Source: Actinomycetota bacterium
GTDB taxonomy: Bacteria > Actinomycetota > UBA4738 > HRBIN12
Assembly: GCA_026003015.1 (NCBI GenBank)
Contig: BPGL01000002.1
Span: 186,001-250,000 of the forward strand
Reading direction: 5' to 3'
DNA: 64,000 nucleotides
The notes under the pieces are model-generated. The model was not told where the DNA came from. It was given only the letters and a program-made list of their open reading frames with translations, and did no database searches. The position numbers and the translations under genes were made by a program. Numbering within the stretch: the first letter of the stretch is position 1; the number at the start of each line of letters is the position of its first letter. Below are positions 1 to 9,104 of this stretch, in pieces.

Positions 1-909
1 ACGCCGGAGGTCGTGATCGAGCACCCCGAGGCGCTGCGCCAGCTCCACCGGGAGTTCCTGCGCGCCGGCGCCGAGGTCCTGCAGACGATGACGTTCTACG
101 CGAGCGAGGACAAGCTCGCCACGGTCGGCCTCCAGGGCAAGGTCGACGAGATCAACCGCAACGCCGTGCGGATCGCGCGCGAGGTGGCCGCCGAGGGGGA
201 CGCGCTCGTCGCCGGGAACCTCTCGCTCACGTGGGCCTACGATCCGGCCGACCCCGCCACCGCCGACCACGTGCGGGCGCTGTTCGACCGGCAGCTGGAG
301 GACCAGCTCGACGCCGGCCCACCGGACTTCTGGATCGGCGAGACCTTCTCCTACCTCGGCGAGGCCCTGCTGTTCGTCGAGCGGGCTCGGGCGACGGGAC
401 TGCCGGTGATGGTCACGATGTCGTTCGAGCGGATCCCCTTCGCCTCCTACGAGGGGGACGATCCGGCTGCCTGCGCGAGGCGGCTCGCGGAGGCCGGGGC
501 CGACGTCGTCGGGGTGAACTGCTTGAACGGGCCCGAGCAGCAGCTCGGGATCGCGGCGGCGATGGTGCAGGCCGTGGGGGGGACCGTCCCCGTGGCCGCT
601 CAGCCCGTGGCCTACCGGACGAGTGACGAGCAGCCCGACTTCACGGCATCGGAGCACTTCCCCTACGGCCTGACGGCGATCACGCTGCCGCGCGGGGACC
701 TCGCGGCGTTCGCGGTGCGCGCCCGCGAGGCCGGGGTGCGCTACATCGGCTCGTGCTGCGGCTCCGTGGCCGAACACGTGCGGGCGATGGCGAAGGCGCT
801 CGGGAAGCTCCCGGACCAGGAGCGGGCGTGGCGCTCGAGCGGGCGTCCGATGTCGGCGTACGAGTACCACGCCCACACCGAGCGGGAGGTCGAGGTCGAG
901 CGCCCCTGA
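1..909 (+). CDS. Homocysteine S-methyltransferase family protein (5' truncated)
   Basis: The reading frame is open from the first base, so the true start lies upstream of the window; 302 codons are visible. The family moves a methyl group from a donor such as betaine or S-methylmethionine to homocysteine or a related thiol, using a zinc ion held by three cysteines. All three are visible: one in VNCLNGP (visible residue 174) and the pair in GSCCGS (252-253) near the C-terminus. The start of the TIM barrel is missing. Downstream is a promoter for a GntR regulator, so this gene probably ends an earlier transcription unit. The exact methyl donor cannot be told. Confidence 0.88.
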   Translation, partial: TPEVVIEHPEALRQLHREFLRAGAEVLQTMTFYASEDKLATVGLQGKVDEINRNAVRIAREVAAEGDALVAGNLSLTWAYDPADPATADHVRALFDRQLEDQLDAGPPDFWIGETFSYLGEALLFVERARATGLPVMVTMSFERIPFASYEGDDPAACARRLAEAGADVVGVNCLNGPEQQLGIAAAMVQAVGGTVPVAAQPVAYRTSDEQPDFTASEHFPYGLTAITLPRGDLAAFAVRAREAGVRYIGSCCGSVAEHVRAMAKALGKLPDQERAWRSSGRPMSAYEYHAHTEREVEVERP

Positions 910-934
910 GCCGGGGGCGATCTCTGGCAAAGGG

Positions 935-963
935 TTGACGGCAGACGTCAGACTAACTACCGT
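935..963 (+). promoter_or_regulatory. Candidate promoter with CAGAC repeats ahead of the GntR gene
   Basis: TTGACG (935-940) and TACCGT (958-963) are separated by 17 bases, a good sigma-70-type fit in very GC-rich DNA. The spacer holds two CAGAC copies seven bases apart (942-946 and 949-953), the second as GTCAGAC. Related CAGAC motifs lie at two other candidate promoters (near 5638 and 16127), so this may be an autoregulatory operator. The operator role is inference. Confidence 0.55.
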
Positions 964-998
964 CCACGTCGTCGTGGGGGTGTCTCGGGGGCGCGTGC

Positions 999-1742
999 GT
1001 GCGTGAGATCGATCAGCTGAAGCCCCTGGAGACCGGCCCCCTTACGGAGCGCGTCAAGGAGCGGATCGCCGAGGCGATCGCCGACGGGGTCTTCACCGAC
1101 TCCCTGCCCAGCGAGACGGAGCTGGCTCGTCAGCTGGGTGTCAGCCGACCGACGGTCCGCGGGGCACTGCGTTCCCTCGAGCAGGAGGGGCTGCTCACGC
1201 GGCAACGGGGTATCGGCACACGGGTCAATCCCCACGTCGCCCGCATCCGCATCACGCTCAACCGGGTCCTGGGCTTCTACGACCTGATCCGCGAGTCGGG
1301 ACACCGACCCTCGATCGCGTACACGCGCACACGAACCGCACCGGCCGACATCAACCTGGCTTCGCGCTTGGGCTGCGAGCCGGGCACGAGCGTCCTGTAC
1401 ATCGACCGGCTGTTCCTCGCCGACGGTGAGCCGGCGATCGCGGTCACCGAGATGATCCCGACCGCGGAGCTGCGCAGACCTGTCGAGGACGAAGACGTCC
1501 CCGAGTCGATCTTCGAGTTCGCCGCCAGGTTCGCCTCCGAGCCCATCGACCACACCGTCGTGGAGATCGTTCCGTCGATCGCGAGCGGCAACCTGGTGGA
1601 GCTTCTCGCTCTGAAGCGCGGGACACCGTGCCTGGAGCTGTGGGAGACCCACTACTCAGCCTCGAACCACCTGATCATGGTCTCGCAGATCTACGTGGTC
1701 GACCGCTTCGTTCGCTTCAACGTGATCAGACGAAGGATGTGA
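999..1742 (+). CDS. GntR family transcriptional regulator with UTRA domain
   Basis: A 247-residue repressor of the HutC/FadR-like GntR class. The winged helix-turn-helix spans about residues 14-76 (PSETELARQLGVSRPTVRGA is the recognition region). The rest matches the UTRA ligand-binding domain, including the usual LYIDRLFLADGEPAIAV-type strand. The GTG start at 999 follows the candidate promoter by about 35 bases. It ends one base before the M20 peptidase start, so it probably controls the hydrolase/peptide-transport operon downstream and itself. The ligand is unknown; an amino-acid or peptide derivative is plausible from context. Confidence 0.9.
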   Translation: MREIDQLKPLETGPLTERVKERIAEAIADGVFTDSLPSETELARQLGVSRPTVRGALRSLEQEGLLTRQRGIGTRVNPHVARIRITLNRVLGFYDLIRESGHRPSIAYTRTRTAPADINLASRLGCEPGTSVLYIDRLFLADGEPAIAVTEMIPTAELRRPVEDEDVPESIFEFAARFASEPIDHTVVEIVPSIASGNLVELLALKRGTPCLELWETHYSASNHLIMVSQIYVVDRFVRFNVIRRRM

Positions 1743-1743
1743 C

Positions 1744-2922
1744 GTGGCGGCGGCCTCCGCGATCGGGCGCTGGATGCCGAGCGCCGAACGGCTGCTGTGC
1801 GACCTGGTCCGTGAGCCGACCGAGGGCCCCGGCCCCGCGCTCGACCGTGCGATCGGCCACCTGGTCGAGGCGCTCGAGCAGGTGGGGGTGGGCGCGGCGG
1901 TCGAGCAAACGTCGGCTGGGCTGCCGATGGTCCGTGCCGTGGTTGGGGACGACCGTCGAGGGCCGTCGGTGCTGTTCCAGGGACATCTCGACGTCGTCCC
2001 GCCCGGGCAGGGGTGGACGGTGGATCCGTATGCCGCGCGGGTCGTCGACGGCGTCGTGTGGGGGCGAGGCACCTGCGACATGAAGGGAGGGCTCGTGGCG
2101 AGCGTGCTCGCGATCGCCGTCTCGCTCGAGCTCGGAGGCCCGCCCTTGCGAACGGAGCTCCTCGTCAGCCCCGACGAGGAGTCCGGTAGCGATCGCGGGC
2201 TGCTCCCCTACCTGGAGGAGGTCGGCGTGGCGCCGCACGACATCGCCGTGTGCGCCGAGCCGACCGGCGGCAAGCCCTTCCTGGGCAACCGGGGTCTCGT
2301 GTGGATGACCGTCCGGCTGCGCGGTGCGGCGGCCCACGCCGGGATCCCGAGCGCCGGGCGCAACCCGGTGCCCGCGCTCGCGGACCTGATCCGTTCCCTG
2401 CCTCGCCCGGTGGCGGACGTCCCCGAGGGGATCGCCCCGCCGTCGCTCACCCCGACGCTGACCTCGGGATCGGACGCGATCAACGTGATCCCGGCCGTGG
2501 CCACGCTCGGACTCGACCGCCGGCTCGTCCCCGGTGAGGACCCGCAGGCGGCGATCGCGGAGGTCGACCGCGCGGTGCGGGAGGTGACCGCGCGCCACGA
2601 CGGGATCGAGGGCGAGCTCGAGGTCCTCAAGATCTGGCCGCCCTGCTCGGTCGAGGCCGACGACCCCTACGCCATGGCCGCCCTGGAGGCCGCGCGATCG
2701 GTCCGATCGGACGCCGCGTTCGGCTTCGATGACGCGGCGAACGACGCGTCGTTCCTGAGCGCTGCCGGCACCCCGACGCTCGTGTGGGGCCCGGGCGCCC
2801 CCGAGTTCGCGCACGCCGCCGACGAGCGGATCGCCCTGGACGAGATCGCTGCCGTCGCGACGATGTACCTCGCAGCGATCGAGCGATGGTCCGAACTCGA
2901 ACCGAGAGGAGGACGACCATGA
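1744..2922 (+). CDS. M20 family metallopeptidase / deacylase (ArgE/DapE-like)
   Basis: A 392-residue binuclear zinc amidase of the ArgE/DapE/carboxypeptidase G2 group. The sequence shows GHLDVVPPG (first metal His and catalytic Asp), GRGTCDMKGG (bridging Asp), PDEESGS (catalytic Glu and metal Glu), AEPT, and the lid-domain His in AAHAGIP. Members cleave N-acyl amino acids, N-carbamoyl amino acids or small peptides. It starts with GTG one base after the GntR stop and overlaps the next gene by 4 bp. With the peptide ABC importer and a D-aminoacylase-like enzyme nearby, it probably works on an imported acylated or peptidic compound. Confidence 0.9.
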   Translation: MAAASAIGRWMPSAERLLCDLVREPTEGPGPALDRAIGHLVEALEQVGVGAAVEQTSAGLPMVRAVVGDDRRGPSVLFQGHLDVVPPGQGWTVDPYAARVVDGVVWGRGTCDMKGGLVASVLAIAVSLELGGPPLRTELLVSPDEESGSDRGLLPYLEEVGVAPHDIAVCAEPTGGKPFLGNRGLVWMTVRLRGAAAHAGIPSAGRNPVPALADLIRSLPRPVADVPEGIAPPSLTPTLTSGSDAINVIPAVATLGLDRRLVPGEDPQAAIAEVDRAVREVTARHDGIEGELEVLKIWPPCSVEADDPYAMAALEAARSVRSDAAFGFDDAANDASFLSAAGTPTLVWGPGAPEFAHAADERIALDEIAAVATMYLAAIERWSELEPRGGRP

Positions 2923-3665
2923 GGGGGAGCCTTCGCGAGGGCGTCCCGGCGATCGTCACGGGCGGCGCGCGTGGGATCGGCGCCGCGGTCGCGCGCCGGC
3001 TCGCCGCCGAGGGCGCGGCGGTCACGGTCGCCGACATCGACGGCGATGCGGCGGCCCGGATGGCGAGCACGATCGCCGGCGCGCGAGCCCTGCAGCTCGA
3101 CGTCACGGACGCGGCCGCGGTCGACCGCGCCTTCGACGAGGCGCCCCAGCCGTACGAGATCGTCGTGGCCAACGCGGGGGTGGGCACGGCCGGCGCTCCG
3201 GTGGTCGCCACCTCCGATGAGGAGTGGCACCGGGTGCTCGGGGTGAACCTGCACGGGGTCTTCTACACGCTGCGCGCCGCCGGGCGACGCCTCCTGGGCG
3301 CGGGGTTGCCCGGGCGCATCATCGTCACCGCCTCGATCGCGGGGCTCGCGCCGGAGGCCGACGCCGCCCCGTACTGCGCCTCGAAGTTCGCCGTGATCGG
3401 GCTGCTGCGTTCGATGGCGGTGGAGCTCGCGCCACACGGGATCCTGGTGAACGGCGTGTGTCCCGGCGACGTGCGGACCGAGTTGCACGCGGAGTTCGGG
3501 GTGCGTGAGCGGGCGGCGCAGAGCAGCATCCCCATCGGGCGGCTCGCAGAGCCCGAAGACGTGGCGGGCGTGTACGCCATGCTGGCAGGTCCCGACGGGG
3601 CCTACATCACGGGCGAGACGGTCGTCATCGACGGCGGGATCTTGGCGAACGCTCTCGGCGCATGA
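2919..3665 (+). CDS. SDR family NAD(P)-dependent oxidoreductase
   Basis: A 248-residue classical short-chain dehydrogenase. Visible motifs are TGGARGIG (nucleotide loop), ADID after strand 2 (an acidic residue that favours NAD), NAGVG, the catalytic Ser in TASIAG, and YCASK (Tyr and Lys). It ends with the typical IDGG. The ATG start overlaps the M20 stop (ATGA), and its own stop overlaps the next ABC ATPase start, which means tight translational coupling. The substrate is unknown, probably a hydroxy or keto acid arising from the transported compound. Confidence 0.92.
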   Translation: MRGSLREGVPAIVTGGARGIGAAVARRLAAEGAAVTVADIDGDAAARMASTIAGARALQLDVTDAAAVDRAFDEAPQPYEIVVANAGVGTAGAPVVATSDEEWHRVLGVNLHGVFYTLRAAGRRLLGAGLPGRIIVTASIAGLAPEADAAPYCASKFAVIGLLRSMAVELAPHGILVNGVCPGDVRTELHAEFGVRERAAQSSIPIGRLAEPEDVAGVYAMLAGPDGAYITGETVVIDGGILANALGA

Positions 3666-4651
3666 ACCTCGCCCCGAACGAGGATCGAGCCGTCCTGCTG
3701 GACGTGCAGGACCTGCGGGTCGTGATCGACGGACCCGCCGGGCTTGTGAGCGCGAGCGACGGCGTGAGCTTCCAGGTCCGCCGCGGCGAGATCGTCGGAC
3801 TCGTCGGGGAGTCGGGCTGCGGCAAGACCGTGACCGCCCTCGCGACGATCGGCCTGCTTCCGCCCAGTGGACGGATCGCCGGCGGCCGTGTGCTCCTCGG
3901 CGGGCTCGACCTCACGCGCATGAGGGAGGACGAGCTGCGTGAGATCCGGGGGAGCCGGGTGGGCTACGTGCCCCAGGACGCCACGGCGGCCCTGAACCCG
4001 GTCGTACGGGTGGGGGAGCAGATCACGGAGGTGCTCAGAGCCCACACGTCGCTCGACCGGTCGGCTGCCCGGGCGCGGGCGATCGACCTGCTCCGGGCGG
4101 TCGGCGTGCCGGCGCCCGCCCGACGGCTGGACGGCTACCCGCATCAGCTGTCGGGTGGGCTCCGCCAGCGGGTGGCGATCGCGATCGCGCTGGCCTGCGA
4201 TCCCGAGCTCGTGATCGCCGACGAGCCCACGACCGCCCTCGACGTGACGACGCAGGCCCAGGTAACCGAATTGCTCGCACGCCTGGCGGCGGAGCGCTCG
4301 CTCGCCGTGCTGTTCATCAGCCACGACCTCAGCCTCGTCGCGTCCTTCACCGATCGCGTGATCGTGATGTACGCAGGTCAGGTGGTCGAGGAGGGGCCGA
4401 CGCCGCGCATGACGTCGGCGCCCCGGCACCCGTACGCCCGGGCTCTGCTCCACGCGACCCCGCGCCTGGAGCGGAAGCTGCCCCGTCTCGCGACGATCGA
4501 AGGACGGCCGCCGGACCTCGTGTCACCCCCGCCGGGGTGTCGCTTCGAGCCGCGGTGCGACCGCGCGACGCCGCGGTGCCGGACCGACGACCCGCAGGCC
4601 CTGCGGCCTGCCGTGGCGTGTTGGCATCCCTTCGACGGGGTCTCGGCATGA
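3662..4651 (+). CDS. Oligopeptide/dipeptide ABC transporter ATPase (DppD/OppD-like)
   Basis: A 329-residue ATPase of the peptide importer family. It has Walker A GESGCGKT, signature LSGGLRQR, Walker [13 protein letters not shown] and the H-loop SHDL. The C-terminal oligopeptide extension ends with a cysteine cluster ([14 protein letters not shown]) and a final CWHPF, as is usual for DppD/OppD, where cysteines there can bind a cluster. It pairs with the ATPase that follows at a 4-bp overlap, and with the binding protein and two permeases downstream. Confidence 0.95.
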   Translation: MNLAPNEDRAVLLDVQDLRVVIDGPAGLVSASDGVSFQVRRGEIVGLVGESGCGKTVTALATIGLLPPSGRIAGGRVLLGGLDLTRMREDELREIRGSRVGYVPQDATAALNPVVRVGEQITEVLRAHTSLDRSAARARAIDLLRAVGVPAPARRLDGYPHQLSGGLRQRVAIAIALACDPELVIADEPTTALDVTTQAQVTELLARLAAERSLAVLFISHDLSLVASFTDRVIVMYAGQVVEEGPTPRMTSAPRHPYARALLHATPRLERKLPRLATIEGRPPDLVSPPPGCRFEPRCDRATPRCRTDDPQALRPAVACWHPFDGVSA

Positions 4652-5643
4652 GCGCAAGCCCGCTGCTCGAAGCACGGGGCATCGCCAAGCGCTACCGGGT
4701 TGGCCGCGCGGTGCTCACCGCGGTCGACGGGGTCGATCTGACGATCGGGAGAGGCGAGGCCGTGGCCGTGGTCGGGGAGTCGGGCTCGGGCAAGTCGACG
4801 CTCGCGCGGATCCTCGTGGGACTCGAGGCTCCGAGCCAGGGCGAGGTGCGGTTCGACGGTCGGATCGTCGACCCGACCTCCCGAGGCTCGCGACTTTCGC
4901 TCGGTGCCCGCGTGGGGGTCGTGTTCCAGGACCCCTACGGATCGCTGAACCCGCGCCTGTCGGTCGCCCGCGCGATCGAGGAGCCGCTGATCGTCCACCG
5001 ATGGGGCGATGCGAGCGCCCGGCGTCGCCGCGTCGCCGAGCTGCTGGAGGCCGTCGGCCTCGACCCGGATCTCGGTGCGCGTCGCCCGCGTGGGCTGTCC
5101 GGGGGCCAGCGCCAACGGGTGGCGATCGCTCGTGCGCTCGCGCTCGATCCCGAGCTGCTCGTGCTCGACGAGCCCGTGTCGGCGCTGGACGTCTCGGTCC
5201 AGGCGCAGATCCTCAACCTGTTGGCCGACCTCCGCCGCGCGCGGACGTTGGCGTACCTGTTCATCTCGCACGACCTCGCCGTCGTGCGCCAGGTGGCCGA
5301 GCGGATCGCCGTGATGTACCTGGGACGGATCGTCGAGATCGCGTCAGCCGACGAGCTCTACGGTGCCGCGGCCCACCCGTACACCCTCGCGCTGCTGTCG
5401 AGCGCGGCGGAGGTCGAGGGCGCGCGGGCGTCGCGGATCCCGCTGCAGGGCGACCCCCCGAGCCCGATCGAGCGGCCCGGCGGGTGCCCGTTCCACCCCC
5501 GATGTTTCCGCGCGAGGGAGCGCTGCGGGCGGGAGGACCCCGTCGTCGCGACCGACGGCAGCCATCGGGTCGCCTGTTGGTACCCGGGTCCTGTGGAGCC
5601 GGAGGAGGTCCGCCGCCTGGGTCCGGGAGGGAGAGATGTCTGA
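4648..5643 (+). CDS. Oligopeptide/dipeptide ABC transporter ATPase (DppF/OppF-like)
   Basis: A 331-residue second ATPase of the importer. Walker A is GESGSGKST, the signature is LSGGQRQR, Walker B is LLVLDEPVSALD, and the oligopeptide C-terminal domain carries CPFHPRCFRARERC. The ATG start at 4648 overlaps the DppD stop; longer in-frame starts would run deep into that gene and were not chosen. The gene ends inside a GTCTGAC motif that sits at the promoter of the binding-protein gene. Confidence 0.95.
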   Translation: MSASPLLEARGIAKRYRVGRAVLTAVDGVDLTIGRGEAVAVVGESGSGKSTLARILVGLEAPSQGEVRFDGRIVDPTSRGSRLSLGARVGVVFQDPYGSLNPRLSVARAIEEPLIVHRWGDASARRRRVAELLEAVGLDPDLGARRPRGLSGGQRQRVAIARALALDPELLVLDEPVSALDVSVQAQILNLLADLRRARTLAYLFISHDLAVVRQVAERIAVMYLGRIVEIASADELYGAAAHPYTLALLSSAAEVEGARASRIPLQGDPPSPIERPGGCPFHPRCFRARERCGREDPVVATDGSHRVACWYPGPVEPEEVRRLGPGGRDV

Positions 5644-5675
5644 CAATTGACAACCGACAAACACCCGACTACGGT
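5637..5675 (+). promoter_or_regulatory. Candidate promoter and operator ahead of the binding-protein gene
   Basis: TTGACA (5647-5652), a 17-base spacer and TACGGT (5670-5675) form a strong candidate promoter. It would start transcription about 40 bases before the ATG at 5722. TGTCTGACA (5637-5645), which reads GTCAGAC on the other strand, sits just upstream and overlaps the stop codon of the previous gene. It resembles the repeat at the GntR promoter. A separate promoter fits the usual need for more binding protein than ATPase. Confidence 0.6.
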
Positions 5676-5721
5676 CCTGCGGTACGAGCGTGGCGGTCAC
5701 GAAGGGACGAGGGGGTCCAGG

Positions 5722-7278
5722 ATGATCGGGCGGATCAGGTGGGTGGCGGCGATCGCCGCCGTGGTGCTGGTCGCAGGCGCCTGCGGCGGAGGGGGTGAGG
5801 GAGGCGGCGCGACGACCTCCCCGACCGCGACGGGGGCCGTAGGGCAGCGGGGCGGTGAGCTCGTCGTGGGGCTCGACTCGGATGCGACGACGCTCGATCC
5901 CGCGGTGGACTCCGGGTACGCCGGCACCCAGATCACCGCGCAGATCTTCGACACCCTGCTCACGGTCGGCGACGACGGCCAGATCCAGCCAGGGCTCGCC
6001 GAATCCTGGGAGCAGCCCGATGCCACGACCCTGGTCCTGCACCTGCGCGAGGGCGTGACCTTCCACGACGGGACGCCGTTCGATGCCGACGCGGTCGTCT
6101 ACAACCTCGATCGGATCCGCGATCCGAACAGCGGCTCGACCTGGCAGGGCGATCTCGCCCCCATCGACTCCGTGACCGCCACGGATCCACTCACCGTCGA
6201 GATCACGCTGCAGCGCCCCTACGCACCGTTGCTGGCGGTGTTGGCCGACCAGCCGGGGATGATGATCTCGCCCACCGCGCATCGGGCTGACCCCGAGGGC
6301 TTCGGGGACGCGCCGGTCGGGACCGGTCCTTTCGTCCTGGAGGAACGGATCCCCGACGAGCGGACGACCCTCGTGCGGAACGAGGACTACTGGCAGGAAG
6401 GCCTCCCCTACCTCGACCGGGTGGTGTTCCGGCCGATCCCCGACCCGACGACGAAGATCACCGATCTGCTGTCCGGAGCGGTCGACATCGTGGACTACGT
6501 GCCGCCGCAGCTCATCGAGCGGGTTCGGCAGGCTCCCGGCGTCGTCTACGACGTGGGTCCTGAGAACTACGCGGCGGCGGTCTACGTCCCCATGAACCCC
6601 GACGCCCCGCCGCTGGATGATCCCGACGTGCGCCGCGCGATCTCGATGGCCATCGACCGTCGAACCATCGTCGACCAGGTGGCGTTCGGTGCGGGGGTTC
6701 CGGCCAACCAGATGATCGCGCCGAGCTCGTGGGCCTACAACCCCGATCTCCCGCAGATCGCCTACGACCCCGAGGGGGCCCGTGAGCTCCTCGGCGGACG
6801 AACGATCCGGCTCGAGATGCAGGTGCCGCCCACCTACGTGCAGGTCGCGCAGGTGATCCAGCAGAACCTCGCGGCCGCCGGGATCGAGGCGACGATCGAG
6901 CGGATGGACTGGGGAACCCTCATCGACAACTACTACGCGAAGAACTACCAGATCCAGGTTCAGGACATCCTCGGCCTGACCCGCTCGGACCCCGATGGAG
7001 TGCTCTACGGGTTCTTCGCGAAGGACGGCTCGCTCAACGGCACCGGCTACACGACCCCCGAGATCCAGCGGCTGCTCGAGCAGGCGCGCACCGAGACGGA
7101 CCAGGCGACCCGCGCCGGCCTGTACCACCGCGTGCTCGAGCTGGCGGACGCCGAAGCGCTGTACGCGCCCGTCTACCACCCGGCGAACAACCGCGCCTGG
7201 ACCGAGGATCTTCAGGGTGTGGAGATCAAGCCCGACAGCGTCATGGACCTGGCCACGGTCTGGCTGCAGGGCGGGTAG
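5722..7278 (+). CDS. ABC transporter substrate-binding lipoprotein, family 5 (peptide type)
   Basis: A 518-residue extracellular solute-binding protein. The N-terminus IRWVAAIAAVVLVAGACGGG is a lipoprotein signal peptide with a lipobox (VAGAC). A glycine/threonine-rich linker and the typical core follow: TLDPAVD near the start, GLAESWE, FHDGTPFDADAVVYNL, and GTGPFVL. The ATG at 5722 is preferred over an in-frame TTG at 5647, because it begins exactly at the signal peptide and follows the candidate promoter. It is the receptor for the two permeases and two ATPases in this operon. The substrate may be a peptide or another small nitrogenous compound. Confidence 0.93.
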   Translation: MIGRIRWVAAIAAVVLVAGACGGGGEGGGATTSPTATGAVGQRGGELVVGLDSDATTLDPAVDSGYAGTQITAQIFDTLLTVGDDGQIQPGLAESWEQPDATTLVLHLREGVTFHDGTPFDADAVVYNLDRIRDPNSGSTWQGDLAPIDSVTATDPLTVEITLQRPYAPLLAVLADQPGMMISPTAHRADPEGFGDAPVGTGPFVLEERIPDERTTLVRNEDYWQEGLPYLDRVVFRPIPDPTTKITDLLSGAVDIVDYVPPQLIERVRQAPGVVYDVGPENYAAAVYVPMNPDAPPLDDPDVRRAISMAIDRRTIVDQVAFGAGVPANQMIAPSSWAYNPDLPQIAYDPEGARELLGGRTIRLEMQVPPTYVQVAQVIQQNLAAAGIEATIERMDWGTLIDNYYAKNYQIQVQDILGLTRSDPDGVLYGFFAKDGSLNGTGYTTPEIQRLLEQARTETDQATRAGLYHRVLELADAEALYAPVYHPANNRAWTEDLQGVEIKPDSVMDLATVWLQGG

Positions 7279-7302
7279 ATCGACGGCGGATACTGGGGGG
7301 AC

Positions 7303-8265
7303 ATGACCCGCTACGTCCTCCGGAGGCTCGCGCAGATGCTTCCGGTGTTCCTGCTCGCTTCCCTGGCGCTGTTCCTCGCGCTGAACCTCCTGCCGGGTGA
7401 CCCGGCGCGGCGTCTCCTGGGGAACCGGGCGAGCCCCGAGCAGGTAGCCGTGGTCCGGGACCGGTTGGGGTTGGACGAGCCGGTGATGACCCGCTACGCA
7501 TCCTGGTTGGCCGGGGTCGTCCGGGGTGACCTCGGGGCGTCGTTCGGGTCGGCCACGCCGGTGCGCGAGATGGTCGCCCGTGCGCTGCCGGTGACCCTGC
7601 TGCTGGCCTCCGCCGCCCTCGTCGTGGCGCTGGTGCTGGCGATCCCGGCGGCGCTGGTGAGCGTGACGCGCCCCGGCGGCTTGGTCGACGGGCTGCTCAC
7701 CGTCGTGAGCGTGGTGTCGACCTCCGTCCCGACCTTCGTGTGGGGGCTCTCGTTCATCCTGGTGTTCGCGCTGGCGCTGCGCGTACTGCCGTCCTCCGGG
7801 TACGTCTCCCCTGTCGCTGACCCCCTCGGCGCCGCGCGATCGCTCGCCCTTCCGGTGCTCGCGATGGCTCTGCCGAGCGTTGGGGTGATGGCCCGCGTGG
7901 CGCGGGCGGCCATGCTCGAGACGATGCAGGAGCCCGCGATGCAGTTCGCGCGGGCCAAGGGGCTGTCGCCGTCGAGGTTGCTGCTCGTCCACGCCCTGAA
8001 GCCGGCCTCGGTGGCGGTCGTCTCGGTCGCCGGTGTCGAGTTCGCCTACCTGCTCGGGGACACGGTCGTGGTCGAGTGGGTCTTCTCGTTGCCCGGCCTG
8101 GGCAAGCTGCTGATCGACTCGTTCCTGCAACGCGAGTACTTCGTGATCCAAGGCGTTGCGGTGGTGTTCACCATCGCCGTGCTGTTCTCCAGCCTCGCCA
8201 CGGACCTCGTGAACGCCTCGATCGATCCACGCCTCCAGGAGCGCCTCGTTGGCGGGGCTGGCTGA
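7303..8265 (+). CDS. ABC transporter permease (DppB-like)
   Basis: A 320-residue inner-membrane permease. It has the DppB N-terminal signature (RYVLRRLAQMLPVFL, then LNLLPGDPA), about six membrane helices, and the coupling-helix loop EPAMQFARAKGLSPSRLL that contacts the ATPases. It lies 24 bases after the binding-protein stop and overlaps the next permease by 17 bases. Confidence 0.94.
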   Translation: MTRYVLRRLAQMLPVFLLASLALFLALNLLPGDPARRLLGNRASPEQVAVVRDRLGLDEPVMTRYASWLAGVVRGDLGASFGSATPVREMVARALPVTLLLASAALVVALVLAIPAALVSVTRPGGLVDGLLTVVSVVSTSVPTFVWGLSFILVFALALRVLPSSGYVSPVADPLGAARSLALPVLAMALPSVGVMARVARAAMLETMQEPAMQFARAKGLSPSRLLLVHALKPASVAVVSVAGVEFAYLLGDTVVVEWVFSLPGLGKLLIDSFLQREYFVIQGVAVVFTIAVLFSSLATDLVNASIDPRLQERLVGGAG

Positions 8266-9103
8266 GGTCCCGGTCGGCGCCGCCGTGCGGTCCTCGGGCG
8301 GCGCGCTTCGCACGGTGGAGTGGCTCGCCGCGGGCGCGTTCGGCCTGATCGTCCTGCTGGCCATCCTGGGTCCGTTGCTCGCCCCCTACCCGCCCGAGGA
8401 GCAACGCTTCGCCGACGGCGTCCTGCTCGGCCCGGGCTCCCCGGGGCACCTGCTGGGCACCGATCAGCTCGCCCGCGACCTGCTGAGCCGGCTGCTCGTC
8501 GGGACCCGGGTCTCGCTCGGCGTCGCGCTCGCCGCCGTCGTGCTGGGGCTCGGTCTGGGCCTGCTGATCGGTGGGATCGCCGGCATGCGGGGGGGATGGG
8601 TGGACGCGGTGTTGATGCGTGCGATGGACGCGCTCCTGGCGTTCCCCGCCCTCGTGCTCGCGCTCGTCATCGCGGCGGCGCTCGGACCGAGCCTTAGGAC
8701 CACGGTGCTCGCGATCTCGATCGTCATGGCGCCGGGTTTCGCACGGCTCGTGCGGAGCCTCACGCTGCGCGAGCGTGCTCGTGACTACGTCGCGGCGGCG
8801 CGGGCGAGCGGGGCGAGCGCCGGACGGATCGCGCGGGTGCACATCCTGCCGAACATCTGGGCTCCGCTCGGAGCGCAGGCGGCGCTCGCCTTCGGACACG
8901 CGATCCCGGCGGAGGCGGCGCTGAGCTTCCTCGGCCTCGGGGTGCAGCTCCCCGACCCCAGCTGGGGGAACATGATCTCCGAGGGCTACGCGTACCTCTC
9001 GCTGTCGCCCTGGGGGGTCGTCCTCCCCTCGATCATGATCGTGTGCACCGTCGCGAGCATCAGCATCCTCGCCGACGGCGTCCGCCGCGCGCTGGAGGTG
9101 TGA
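8249..9103 (+). CDS. ABC transporter permease (DppC-like)
   Basis: A 284-residue permease with the DppC pattern: GPLLAPYPPEEQ near the N-terminus, LLGTDQLARDLLSRLLVGTR, and the EAA-type loop RDYVAAARASGASAGRI. The upstream-most start is TTG at 8249, inside dppB; GTG at 8285 is a reasonable alternative, and the sequence does not decide. It ends one base before the D-aminoacylase-like gene, which suggests one transcript. Confidence 0.93.
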   Translation: MAGLAEVPVGAAVRSSGGALRTVEWLAAGAFGLIVLLAILGPLLAPYPPEEQRFADGVLLGPGSPGHLLGTDQLARDLLSRLLVGTRVSLGVALAAVVLGLGLGLLIGGIAGMRGGWVDAVLMRAMDALLAFPALVLALVIAAALGPSLRTTVLAISIVMAPGFARLVRSLTLRERARDYVAAARASGASAGRIARVHILPNIWAPLGAQAALAFGHAIPAEAALSFLGLGVQLPDPSWGNMISEGYAYLSLSPWGVVLPSIMIVCTVASISILADGVRRALEV

Positions 9104-9104
9104 G

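Noticed and set aside
5344-8364. A 1006-codon open frame on the minus strand across the transporter genes
   Set aside because: High GC makes long antisense frames by chance. The plus-strand genes have clear family motifs, and this frame shows no recognisable fold.
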